From: Spirogloea muscicola
Lineage: Eukaryota; Streptophyta; Zygnematophyceae; Spirogloeales; Spirogloeaceae
NCBI GenBank assembly: GCA_009602725.1
Contig: WELB01000014.1
Location: 47,467-111,279 of the forward strand
Direction of reading: 5' to 3'
Length of the DNA stretch: 63,813 bases
Each line of letters begins with the position of its first letter. The first letter of the stretch is position 1. This document shows, in pieces, positions 33,474 through 42,769 of this stretch. Both the position numbers and the translations under genes were made by a program. The notes below the pieces were generated by a model. It ran no database searches and was not told the DNA's origin. It saw nothing but the letters and a program-made list of their open reading frames with translations.

Positions 33474-34056
33474 GGGAGGGAGGAGGGGGGGGGCGCCGGG
33501 GGCACTGGTCAGGCGCGGGGCCGCGGGGATGATCCATGTGCAACTGCCGCGGAGGGACGGGGCGGGCGGATATGAGGAATTTGAAAATGCCGACGAGTAA
33601 TGCCATCACCTCGGCGTGAAAATGCCACAGGAACGACGCCAGTGGCCACATCGGGAGCTGTTTGTACAACTCACAATGTGAAGGCATGGCGCCTTTTTCC
33701 TGCTCCCTCGCGGAACTCTCGAGGCCGCCCTGGCCTGCCACGTGGCCTAGAGGGGGGACCATCGCGCGTGGGCGCCCCCGGCCCGGAAGGCGCCAGATTC
33801 TTCTTGATACACGGAAAACTTATTGCGAGGGGATCTGCTAGTGAGCGCACCATCACCTCTTGGCAGCAAATTGAGATCCGAATGCCACAGGAAAGCTCGG
33901 CCAATCTTAAGGTAGCAGCTGGAATAGGCCAGGCCAACAAATCACATGGACAAGGTGCCTATTCGCGGAAGACCGCCTAAACCACACTATTCAACAGACT
34001 ACAGCGGAGGGGCAGGACGCAGCCAGTGGTGAAATCAGGAAGAAGGGCTCACCCAT
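33474..34056. other. Repeat-flank stretch without a recognisable gene
   Basis: The part at about 33690-33830 (TCCCTCG...CTCTCGAGGCCGCCC...GACCATCGCGCGTGGG) recurs at 35755-35825 and 36790-36860, so it belongs to a repeat family. It lies on the far side of the retrotransposon copy at 34-36 kb. At about 34040-34075 the right half of a hairpin element truncates that copy. Confidence 0.5.
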
Positions 34057-35768
34057 TCAGGAGCTTTCATCATGCATGGCATCGCGGAAGCGGTCGTGGG
34101 CCGCCGTCCGCTCGCCGCCGTGAGCGCAGCGCAGGACGTGGGCGGCTAGCTCCCCAGACTCGGCCCCTCGCTCGCCGCATGCACATTGTCGCACGCCCTG
34201 GAGACAAGGAGGCGGCAAGCCCAGGAGCCTGTGGACTGCAGTACGGAAGACCTCATCGGGAAGCGTGAGGGCGTCGGTGAGGGGGAGGGCCTGAAGCCAC
34301 GCCGCTGCTCCCGGGGACGAGGCAGAGAGGAGTCTCGCGCGCCCGCGCTGGTCGGCCTCAGGGAGCTGCAGTACGACGGTGGTGTAGGCGGCTTTGTCGA
34401 CGACGGCCGCGAAGCGCGCTTGGACGCGCAGGTCAGCGGTGTGCGCGAGGTGCGCAAACGAGACCGCCTGGCCTGCCATGTCGGGGTGTGCCGCGAGCAG
34501 CTCCTGGTGGGCGGTGCTAAGCGCCACTTGGAACGGCAGCGCGCCCTTGTCCACCTCCACCACCGCCTGCTCCAGTGCACGCCGGCCATGGACCAAGAAG
34601 CGCTGCGCCACGGAGGCGGCAGTCTGTGCCCAGCTGCCGAGGTATGCCGCCCGGCATGAGCGGACGAGCGGGCGCAGGTCGAGGCCGCCGTGGCTGATGG
34701 GTAGCGCCGCCTGGTGGAGAGCTGCTGACGACGGGACGAAGCCCGGGTGGCTGACCAGGGCCGCCAAGCTCGCCCCCATGCCCGCGTCGAACGCCTCGTA
34801 CGCTGCCAATGCCCCTGGGGACGGCGGGGTGGCCCGCGTCAGGTACTGGGGCCGCTGCCCTATGGCCTTGGTCAGCATGGCCAAGGACAGCTGCATATCC
34901 TCCAGCTCGGGGAGCCGGGCCGCGGGCAGAAGGTGCTCCTCGAGGCGGGCTCGCAGCTGCCCCTTCACGAAGGCCGGCGTGCCGATGGGGACGCCCAAGA
35001 GGGTGAAGCCATCCGCCGGAGTCCGGCATCCGGGGGGCAGCGCCAGGGTGGGTGGAATAACGCCAGGGGACCAAGCCGCGCACTTCGCCGCCCGAATGGA
35101 CAGGCCGAGGGAAGCCAGCTGCTGCTCGAAGATACCGAAGGCCGCCGCCACGTCCTCCGGAGGGCCGACTATTGTGGTGTCGTCCGCGAAGGTTGGGAGA
35201 AGGACTCCCGGGTGGGCCGCTGCGGTTGCCTGCAGAGCCCGGTTGTGCGCGAGCGCAAAGAAGAAGCCGGCAAGGGGGTCCCCTTGCCGCGTGCCCGTGC
35301 GGGACTGCAGGACCTCCACCTGTTCACCCCCTGTCCGCCAGAGGAGGTCGCTGGGCTGACCATACCCCAAGCGGAAAAGGGTACCAGGGAGGGGAAGGAG
35401 GCCCGGAGCTCCTCCGCAATGCTGGCGCGCTTCACGGTGTTGAAGGCATTCGCCACGTCGACGGCCAGCACCAGCCACCCCGGGTGCTGGTCCAAGGTCG
35501 CACGGACCTCGTGAACGACGGCCTCGCCTCCACTCCGCAGCCCCGCGCCGTACTGGTGTGGCGCCAAGTGCACCTGCGCCGGCCCCGCATGCTGCTGCCA
35601 GAGTACGCGGCTCACCAGGCGGTACAGGACCTCCCCAATGGCAATGGGCCTGACCCCCCCGCTCGGCTTGTCGAGGGCGAGCAGCGTGCTGGTGCACAGG
35701 ACGCCACGGATGCCGGCCGGCACGTTGTCCCTGGCCAGGTGCTGCTTTTCTTTGCTCCCTCGGGGCAC
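34057..35768 (-). mobile_element. Non-LTR retrotransposon reverse transcriptase, nearly intact copy
   Basis: The minus strand encodes an almost complete reverse transcriptase. First, in one frame: TLLALDKPSGGVRPIAIGEV, LAPHQYGAGLRSGGEAVVHE and LVLAVDVANAFNTVKRASI (motif A, with Asp). After about 35375 it continues in another frame: LFRLGYGQPSDLLW, SRTGTRQGDPLAGFFFALAH (motif B) and LLPTFADDTTIVGP (motif C, FADD). Then come the thumb and the zinc knuckle (CACGERGAESGELAAHVLRC), ending RDAMHD before a hairpin-element fragment adds ESS-stop. The frame switch falls in a run of four A (35375-35378 on the plus strand); one more base would restore one frame. No stop interrupts about 560 codons. The N-terminal domain and the endonuclease are missing. 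Confidence 0.9.
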
Positions 35769-35840
35769 TCTCGAGGCTGCCCGAGTCTGTCACGTGGCAG
35801 GGCGGGGGGACCACCGCGCGTGGGCTGCTCAGCAGCAGTC
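35750..35840. repeat. Repeat flank shared with 33.7 and 36.8 kb
   Basis: The segment CTCCCTCGGGGCACTCTCGA, then GGCTGCCCGAGTCTGTCACG, recurs with substitutions at about 33705-33790 and 36795-36860. On the minus strand it enters the reverse transcriptase frame just before AGIRGVLCTSTLL, so it has replaced the original upstream coding sequence. Confidence 0.7.
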
Positions 35841-35849
35841 GTCCTTTGT

Positions 35850-36160
35850 TGATTCTTTTTTGGGCTGGCTTTCCAGCCCCTATTCTCAATGGGCGAGCAC
35901 TTTCTTCAGCAGGGGTCATTTTTAGCTGCTCTGTTTCATTGTGTGGTTGTCTTTCTTAGCGCTTCCCCTGGCGCCCTTCTCGTACTTTGTTGACTCTTCT
36001 TTAGCAGGGGTTACAGAGTGATCCGTAGATGCTTTGTATTTATGTGTGCTTGTTATTCTTAGCGCTTCCCCTGGCCCCCTACTCGTAATATGTTGATTCT
36101 TTTTTGGGCTGGCTTTTCCAGCCCCTATCCTCCATGGGCGCGCCCTTTCTCTCCCCCAGC
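35850..36160 (+). repeat. Compound repeat: two hairpin elements and GCGCTTCCCC modules
   Basis: Two hairpin elements (GGGCTGGCTTTCCAGCCCC at about 35862 and GGGCTGGCTTTTCCAGCCCC at about 36106) flank two copies of a module. It reads CTTAGCGCTTCCCCTGGC, then CTCGTA, with TTAGCAGGGGTTACAGAGTG between them. The same modules appear in reverse orientation at 41.7-42.1 kb. Confidence 0.8.
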
Positions 36161-36365
36161 AGGGCGAGCAGCCCGGCTTCAACGTCGCCGGGTCCCTCGC
36201 TCAAGTCTTCCGCATGCGTTGGCCGTCTCGTTACAGCGGTCCTTTGCCTTCGCGGTTCACTTGCGCACAGGCCGAGCTTTGGCGGCGGCCTCCCGCTTCC
36301 GTCAGGGCGACGTCTTTCCGCCAGCTAGCTACTCAGCCTTGCATCTCCTGACTAGAGGTTACTAA
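36161..36365 (+). mobile_element. Retrotransposon tail, family C
   Basis: An open frame ends at 36365 in LHLLTRGY-stop. It includes SLQRSFAFAVHLRTGRALAA, a diverged relative of FQRSLAHAVHTRAGRALAAA in family B. It begins directly after a hairpin element. Only the last 65 or so codons are present. Confidence 0.7.
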
Positions 36366-37085
36366 GCGTTCCCTGGCTGATGTCTTAGTCCTAGTCGTTC
36401 GCACTCAGGCTCCCTCAGACCTTGTCCATACCTTTGGGCTGGCCTTTCCCAGCCACCAGTCAATCTGGCCGCGCTTCTTCGAAGTGTGTGTTGATTTCTC
36501 CGCGCGTGGGGCCCCCCGGCCCGAGAAGGCGCCAAGCACACAATCTGTGACTAGCCAGACTTCTTGCGAGTGGGCGCTCCGTCATTCTGGCAAGCCAGTG
36601 CAGATTGACATCCGAAGTTACACAGGACGCCGCCAGTGGAGAAAGTACGAGCTCTTTGTACAGCTCTTTGTACTCCTTGTCCCCCGTTACCAGGACGTTT
36701 GTAAGGCTGGAATTGGCCTCTCTTTCAATCTCATGCGCGCCTTCCTTTTTCTGTACAGATTTTGAAAGTGCACCGCGAGCGCCTTTTTCCTGCATCCCTC
36801 GGGGCACTCTTGAGGCCGCCCGGGCCTCCCTCGTGGGGGCCCGACCCGAGCGTGGGACCGTCCGAGCCGGGTGGCCAGCGGGCCTCCCCTCCGGCTGCAG
36901 GCGGCCGCGCGCCCCTACTAACGTGATTCGTGGCTGCTTTGTTTCTTTGTGTGCTTGTTCTTCTTAGCGCTTCCCCTGGCCCCCTTCTCGTACTCTGCTC
37001 ATTCTTTTTTGGGCTGGCTTTTCCAGCCCCTCTCCTCAATGGGCGAGCACTTTCTTCTACTAACGTCACACGGTTACCTTATTGT
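36366..37085 (+). repeat. Hairpin elements and repeat modules
   Basis: A second-subtype hairpin element lies at about 36420-36480 (GGGCTGGCCTTTCCCAGCCA). The 33.7-kb-type repeat is at about 36790-36860. A GCGCTTCCCC module and a first-subtype hairpin element (GGGCTGGCTTTTCCAGCCCC) are at about 36960-37060. Open frames here are accidental. Confidence 0.7.
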
Positions 37086-37198
37086 AACAGATCGGGTTGA
37101 CCGATAATCAGTAGCTAGCGGTTAGCAGATGTTGGCATTGTCTGATATATCTCATCTGCTAACCGCTAGCTACTGATTATCGGTCAACCCGATCTGTT
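37086..37198. repeat. Perfect 46-bp inverted repeat with a 21-nt loop
   Basis: The left arm 37086-37131 (AACAGATCGGGTTGACCGAT ... GCAGATG) and right arm 37153-37198 (CATCTGC ... CTGTT) are exact reverse complements. The loop 37132-37152 begins TTGGCATTGT and ends GATATATCT. Confidence 0.97.
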
Positions 37199-37200
37199 TA

Positions 37201-37233
37201 GACTTGTTGGCATTGTCTGATATATCTCAAGTC
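37201..37233. repeat. Second hairpin with the same loop sequence
   Basis: GACTTG at 37201-37206 and CAAGTC at 37228-37233 form a 6-bp stem around a loop identical to the 21-nt loop of the preceding palindrome. Two base pairs (TA) separate the two structures. Confidence 0.9.
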
Positions 37234-37961
37234 CCGGGAACCGGACGCGTCACACACCCTACGGGGTACCCTGTTCCGCCCTGGGTCTGGCCCATTGCAC
37301 TATTCAGAGCGGCCACGGGCGGGTCTGACGGCGCAGCCACCATCTGCTCGCCGCTTCGCCCACCACCTTCCCGACGTGCCGCCGTTAGACCTGCTGCCAC
37401 TGCCGGGGCGCTGCAAAAACGGCCTCCTTAAGCGACACCATCCGATACCGCCGCCGTCGCCGTCGCCGTCGCCGTCGCCGCCGCCGCCGCCGCCGGCGCC
37501 GGCTGGCGCCTCGGCCGGCGCGGNNNNNNNNNNNNNNNNNNNNNNNNNNNNNNNNNNNNNNCGCCGCGCTGCGTGCTGCGCTGGCGGCGGCCGGCGGTGA
37601 TGCCGGCGCCGCCGCCGAGGCCCTTCTCCTCCAGGGCAAGCCCCGCCGCCGCTGCCGCCGCTGATCGGCGTCCAATCTCTGATCAGGCTCAGAGCCAGGG
37701 CTTACTTTTCTAGGCCCAGCGTCAAGTGCCTTCAACCCTAAGCCTGTAACCCCAAAACCCTAAATTCTAAACCCTGTACCTGCTTCCTTGCGAGCGCGGC
37801 CTCTGCCGACGCGGTCGCCGCCATTACCAATGCGGCGGCAGCCATGGCGTCCCTACGACCAAGCCCTCGGCATTGGACCAGCTTTGCTTTGCAATTCTAT
37901 AGATGAACCTTGACTGTAGTCTTTACGGCTATTCTGTCATGCATTACCTGACGGCCTGCAG
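37234..37961. other. 5' flank of the CUE-Smr gene with an assembly gap
   Basis: A GTCGCC/GCC repeat (37450-37500) runs into a 38-n gap (37524-37561), after which GCC-rich sequence continues. A possible first exon begins at the ATG near 37844 (MASLRPSPRHWTSFALQFYR), but I cannot connect it to the next exon. The transcription start is not visible. Confidence 0.5.
37733..37778 (+). repeat. Degenerate telomere-like repeat cluster
   Basis: The stretch contains AACCCTAAG, AACCCCAAAACCCTAAA and TAAACCCTG, which resemble plant-type CCCTAAA telomere units. It lies about 70-110 bp before the ATG near 37844, so a telo-box cluster in a promoter is more likely than a former chromosome end. Confidence 0.7.
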
Positions 37962-39986
37962 TCTCCGGATGCTGGTGCCGCGCAGGCGAGGCGGAGGCTG
38001 CACTGCCGCGCCCGACGGCGTCGGCGGCGGCGGCGCCGGCGGCGCCGGCCAGGCCCCGCGGCTGGCACGCCTTCACTACGCAGCAGGGCTGGGAGGCCGT
38101 CGCCGCACCGCTGGCGGAGAGCCCAACAATTGCATTCCCTGCTCTCGGCACCGAGGCAGCCCCTGCCGCAAGCCGGTCGCGGTCGCCGTCGCTGCCGTAC
38201 CGCAACCTCATCCCCGCGCGGCCGCCGCAAGAAGCTCGGCCGCAGCCCATCACCGCGCCGGCTGCTGCTGCTGCCGGCTCAGCTTCTGTCGCTGGCAATG
38301 CTGTGGTGGGGTCCGAGCACCAGGCCCGGGTCCTCGGCGATCTGGGCACCCACTTCGCGTGGGCCCCCCCGGACTTGCTCGCTGAGGTCCTGGCGGTCGT
38401 GGACGGCGACGAGGAGGCGGCCGCCGTCTGGCTCCACAGCATGTCAGGCGACACGAGCGCTGCTGCTCCAGAGGGCAGGCCGTGCGAGGTGCACCGGGGT
38501 CCCTCCTCCAGCGAGGAGGACGAGGACGTCTACCTCAAGTACCGCGGGCAGGCGCTTCGCGTGTCCAGGTCCTGAGCCTGCTCTCTGCCTTGACAACGCG
38601 ATGCCCTGGCTTGTGCAAATGCATAGGTGTTAGTCTTATGAGCCCGTTCTCCTGCAAACCTCCTGATATCGACGCCGTGAGCTGGGCTTGCCGCTAAACA
38701 GCACCACTTTTCTAAGCTGTGTCAGTCACGCAATTTTATTATGCCAATCTGTCTGGCTAGCTTGCAGCAGCCTCGTAGCTGTTCCCCTCTTACTCAGTCT
38801 ACAGGCAATTGTCCACGACGCTGCTCTGATGCTTGAGACGGTGCCATGATACATCTGCAGGGCCAGAGCGCGTCATGTTCGCTCGGCGATCAGCGCATTC
38901 TCCATGGGGGACCACCACAGGGCTCGACAGCTTGCCAAGTTGGCGCTGAAGGAACGCCACCTGGCAGAGCAGCTAAACGGGGAGGCCGCACAGAAGATCC
39001 TGCAAGCAAGGAACACCAGCAGGTCAAGCAATCTGCTGCTTTGCTTAGGTGAAGTAGCACAGAAGTTGGATGGGACACCAGTGGGAATGGTGGACTGCAA
39101 ACAGGCACTGAATGTGTTGTAGAGCTCAGCTTCTAGGCCGCGTTTGGGTTCTTTTGATTGGGTTTGGGGCCAATTGAATGGGTTTTTGCCTTGGCATGCT
39201 CCCCCTCTGCTAGGGACGCACCCTCTACCCCTTGCGTAGTGCTTGAACAGGCGCCGCAAGAGGCGAGCTGCATCCAGCAGTTGAAGTGCTGAGAGATAGA
39301 GCATGTTGTCACCATCCAGAGCTGGCGGCGACTGGGAGCTGGACCTCCATGGACTTCATGCTCAAGAAGCTGTTCAGGCTCTTAGGTGAGCCTGGTCGAG
39401 GATGCATATGCTGAATGTGTATACTTGAGATGAGGCTTTTCAGCCAGCATGGAAACAAGAGCCGTTGCTTCTGCTCAAAAGGCCACGTGATGGCGGTCCA
39501 TTGATGTCAATTGTAATCCTAGTGGAACAACATGACCTAAGTCTGAGTCAGGCAGCGTTCTTGCCCAGCTGGAAGGCGGCTTGGCTACCTCTTCGTCTGC
39601 ACTGTCTGGAGGTAGCCGTCCTGTGCCGCAGCCCGCTGTTGGTACACACAGCCTGCTGACTGATGGCACAGCAGGCCTACCAGTGGTCACAATCAACACT
39701 CGATTAAGCAACGAGCTCATTGTCATAACAGGTACTCGATGCACTTCCACCCATGTGCTACGGCAATCGCATGTGAAGTTGCTCCCCTTGATGGTCTTGT
39801 CACGCCGGATGTTATTGCTGGTCCTGTGATCATTGCTGGTCCTGCGAAGGATCCCTTGAAGACATCAGCAGCCGAAGCATTGCTCCTCATCATGCAGGTG
39901 TTGGCCAGCATGGTCGAGGAGGAGCCAGCCTGCCCTCAGCCGTCAGCAATTTTCTCAATGAGAATAAGTTCGTAAATCAGTGTTGA
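37962..39986 (+). CDS. CUE, DUF1771 and Smr domain protein (CID5/6-like)
   Basis: Exons on the plus strand: 37962-38568, 38861-39022, 39320-~39375, 39556-39731 and 39898 to a stop at 39984-39986 (or a splice at AAGTTC/GTAAAT before it). Phases agree throughout. The first listed exon is Ala and Pro rich and contains a CUE-type ubiquitin-binding segment (PPDLLAEVLAVVDGDEEAAA). The second has DUF1771 (FSMGDHHRARQLAKLALKER). The third has the Smr start LDLHGLHAQEAVQAL. The last two have ELIVITGVGQHGRGGASLP and AVSNFLNENK. Smr domains with LDLHG and TGxG motifs bind or cut nucleic acid (MutS2, PRORP-unrelated nucleases, NONU-1); in plants CUE-DUF1771-Smr proteins are poorly known. The true first exon, needed for the start codon, lies upstream and is not identified. 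Confidence 0.85.
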
Positions 39987-40164
39987 TGTTGCCCTGCGTA
40001 TGTTGCTTGATCTTTCACTAGATATGTGATACTCTGAAGGAGGTCAGCAAAGTGGATGTTTCTGAGAACTTGCAGTGATCAGGTCTCTGGATCTCACAGG
40101 TGTGAATGTGATCTCTCTATGTACTTAGGTACATCTTTCGTGTACCACGAGCTGGTGCCTTGGC
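39987..40164 (+). other. 3' flank of the CUE-Smr gene
   Basis: A short frame after CACTAG near 40022 (ICDTLKEVSKVDVSENLQ-stop) could be an alternative last exon. Otherwise this is a 3' UTR. Confidence 0.4.
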
Positions 40165-40460
40165 TGTGCGACTCAAGAAGAAGGTCACAACACACGCCTA
40201 GCTCAGGATGCGTGTTACACAAGGAGATTCTTTGTGCAACGGAGGCTTTCGTACTCATACATATTCAATACGCCATTTTTATGTCTCTCTTAGGTGTTCA
40301 TCCATCACATACTTTCCTAGGACCAGCCACTTGAACCTGGCCCCGTTAGAGGCGCTTGCGTACTGCCGATAATTTCTTGTGGGTATGGCCGCAGTGCGTG
40401 GATTAGTGAGTTATGTAGGTATTCAAAGTCTATCGTCAGAAATTCGCCACTATGTAAAAC
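40165..40460 (+). repeat. Copy of the sequence at 32012-32390
   Basis: The sequence starts at CTCAAGAAGAAGGTCACAAC and shares the same order of motifs as the 32-kb copy, ending near ATTTCTTGTGGGTATGG and GGATTAGTGAGTT. It contains no open frame of note. Confidence 0.75.
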
Positions 40461-41690
40461 TTTGTGTACTGTTAAAGGTTGTATGGAGTGCACTGGCCCC
40501 ATATCTTCGCCATGCGGGTCATACATGATGAGCAGCTTCAGTTCTTAGATAATTAGCTGGTGGACATCTTCGACTGCACTACATCTCCTTAGAATTCATG
40601 CTACAACACCATCATTCGGAGGCTTGGCTAGCTTGCAGCCTCCTGCAACAGTCATGTTTGAGTAAGTAGATATACACGTGTATGGAACCGTGTCGGATTC
40701 GGCCCTCCAATGGTACTGCCCTCTTGATGAAAGCACATACGTAGCTACACAGACTTCCTCAAATCCTCCTCAATCTTGCCCGCCTTTTTCGGGCTGGCCT
40801 TACCAGCGATTGCCCCCTTGGAAGAGCTGGAAGAGCTTTTTTCTTCCTCTCCTGTAGCCTTATTCGTTGCCTTCTCCTGCCTTTGGCAGCAAGCGGTCTG
40901 GCCTGCCTTCATGCGCACTGCGTGCCTTAAGCCTCCTACTCTTGTTGTGCAAATCGAAGTAGCTCATCCAATGGAGGCGAGGCTGTGAAGGCAAGCCCAC
41001 GAGAAGGGCGGCGCTTCTAAAGCAGCTCATTGGAGTGAGCCCACATAGTTTACGTCGTCTTGGGGAGACGGACTGGCCCGTCCCAAGAACGGCATAGGCG
41101 AGGCAAGCCCACGTGAAGAGAAGAAACAGCTCTTCCAGTGCTCATTGTAAGGCAATGGCAGTGAGAGGGAAGCCCAAAGGAGTGTACAAGGTCTGAAGAA
41201 GCAGCAATAACCAAACGGCTACGAGGGCTGTGAAAGAAATGGCTCTCCCAATGAGAGAAGGCGCGCGGGGCGCATGAAATGAAAGGGAGGCCAATTCAAG
41301 CCAATACATTGTTCAGGCAGAGTCTAGGGCAAACTAATCAAGGCTACATAATACGGAGACCTAAACTAAGGTGCCTAAGGTGACATTAGTATCCACGGGT
41401 AAGCACAAACAAATCTGACAAGCTAACTTGGGGAGCTGGAGCGCCGCCACGGAAGCTGGAGGCCTGACTTAAAGCGCGCCCTGCACGTCGATGAAGAGCC
41501 AATGCTTGCGAGCGCTGCAAACTAAGCGAGAACTGCATTTGAAGAAGCAGCAACAACCAAACGGCTACGAGGGCTGTGAAAGAAGTGAAAGAAGTGGCTC
41601 TCCCAGTAGCGGCAGGGGCTGTGAAAAGCTTAGCCCTATGGATGGTAATATCGGGACCGTCTCAGCCCAAGGACTGACCGCACAGGAGAA
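40461..41690. other. Repeat-rich intergenic stretch
   Basis: Hairpin-element relatives occur at about 40780-40810 (GGGCTGGCCTTACCAGCG) and 41150-41185, with related GGCTGTGAAAG modules at about 41220 and 41570-41640. The CAGCAACAACCAAACGGCTACGAGGGCTGTGAAAG module is present twice (about 41204-41245 and 41550-41590). I see no gene. Confidence 0.55.
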
Positions 41691-41691
41691 A

Positions 41692-42130
41692 GGGCTCGCC
41701 CATTGAGGATAGGGGCTGGACAAGCCAGCCCAAGAAAGACTAAACGAAGTACGAGAAGGGGGCTAGGGAAGCGCTAAGAAAGACAAGCACACAAAGAAAC
41801 AAAGCTGCTACGAAATCACTCAGTACCCCCTGCTAAGCAGGCGCAGGTCAGAGAAGCTAGGCTCCTGGAAGTGGGTCCCCTGACCAGAGCCAGAGGCAGG
41901 GGAGGAAAAGGAGGGAGAGAAAGTGCTCGCTCAGCGAGAATAGGGGCTGGAAAAGCCAGCCCAAGAAAGAATGAACGAAGTACGAGAAGGGGGCCAGGGG
42001 AAGCGCAAAGAATAACAAGCACACAGAAACAAAAGTAGCTACGGATCACTCAGTAACCCCTGCTAAGCAACCTCAGGTCAGATACGCTAGGCTCCTGGAA
42101 GTGGGTCCCCTGGCCAGAGCCAGAAGGAAG
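41692..42130 (-). repeat. Tandem pair of about 229-bp units, each with a hairpin element
   Basis: Each unit runs GCTCGCYCA...GAGRATAGGGGCTGG, the hairpin, GAAGTACGAGAAGGGGGC, AAGCGC, CACACA...AACAAA, CACTCAGTA, CCCCTGCTAAGCA, AGGTCAGA, GCTAGGCTCCTGGAAGTGGG and TCCCCTG.CCAGAGCCAGA. The spacing between equivalent points (for example GAAGTACGAG) is about 229 bp. The modules are the same as on the plus strand at 35.9-37.0 kb, and a partial unit is at 31.45-31.6 kb. Confidence 0.85.
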
Positions 42131-42769
42131 GGCCCCCCAGCCACACGGCCAGCTCGAGGACGCCCGGTGGCGCTACTGCCGAGCCGGAGATCTCGCGAAA
42201 TCCAACGAATCAGCAGCCGCCAAGCGGCGCGCGGGCCGCGCACCCACGGCGGTGGGGTCGAGCCGACCGGTGCGCCACTGCCCCGGTAAGGGCATTCATG
42301 TGAAAAGGGGAGCAATCAAATCCAAGGGAGATTGGGTCACGGAAGTGGAGTGGCGCCGGGGCTGAGGGGAAGCGTCGGGAAAGGGGGGAGGGGGCCCATC
42401 TGGACGCATCGCGGCCGTCGGCTGGCGCCCGCCCAATCCGAGGTATGGTAGATTCTTGCGGCCCCCCCTGGATAAGTGGCGTCCNCGCCCGAAGGCGTGT
42501 GAACAGAACCCCGCCGCTCTTCTCGAGGACACGTGTCCGATTACAGGCTTGGCTGCCACATCAGCTTTTCCCCGCACCCCCTCGACCAGCCCCCGCCGCC
42601 GCCGCCGCCGCAGCCGCCGCAGCCGCTGCGGCCGCGGCGAGGAGCCTCGGGTCAAAGGCGGAGCACTGCCCGGCCACGGACTTAGCGGCCGCAGCGACTC
42701 GATCCGTCGCCGGTTCGCAAGGCGCTGCCGCCACGTGGTCGACGAGAGTAGAGCTCCCGGACGCCAGCC
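42131..42769 (+). promoter_or_regulatory. 5' flank of ClpC
   Basis: The sequence is GC-rich with a CCGCCG run at about 42590-42635 and one ambiguous base at 42485. The 5' UTR must be here. I see no assignable core promoter element. Confidence 0.45.

Noticed and set aside
34394-35514. Long plus-strand frames opposite the reverse transcriptase (up to 321 codons)
   Set aside because: They are antisense shadows of the GC-rich reverse transcriptase frame, which carries all catalytic motifs on the minus strand.
37733-37778. A former chromosome end (telomere)
   Set aside because: The CCCTAAA-like units are few and imperfect, and a normal gene follows directly. A promoter telo-box cluster explains it better.
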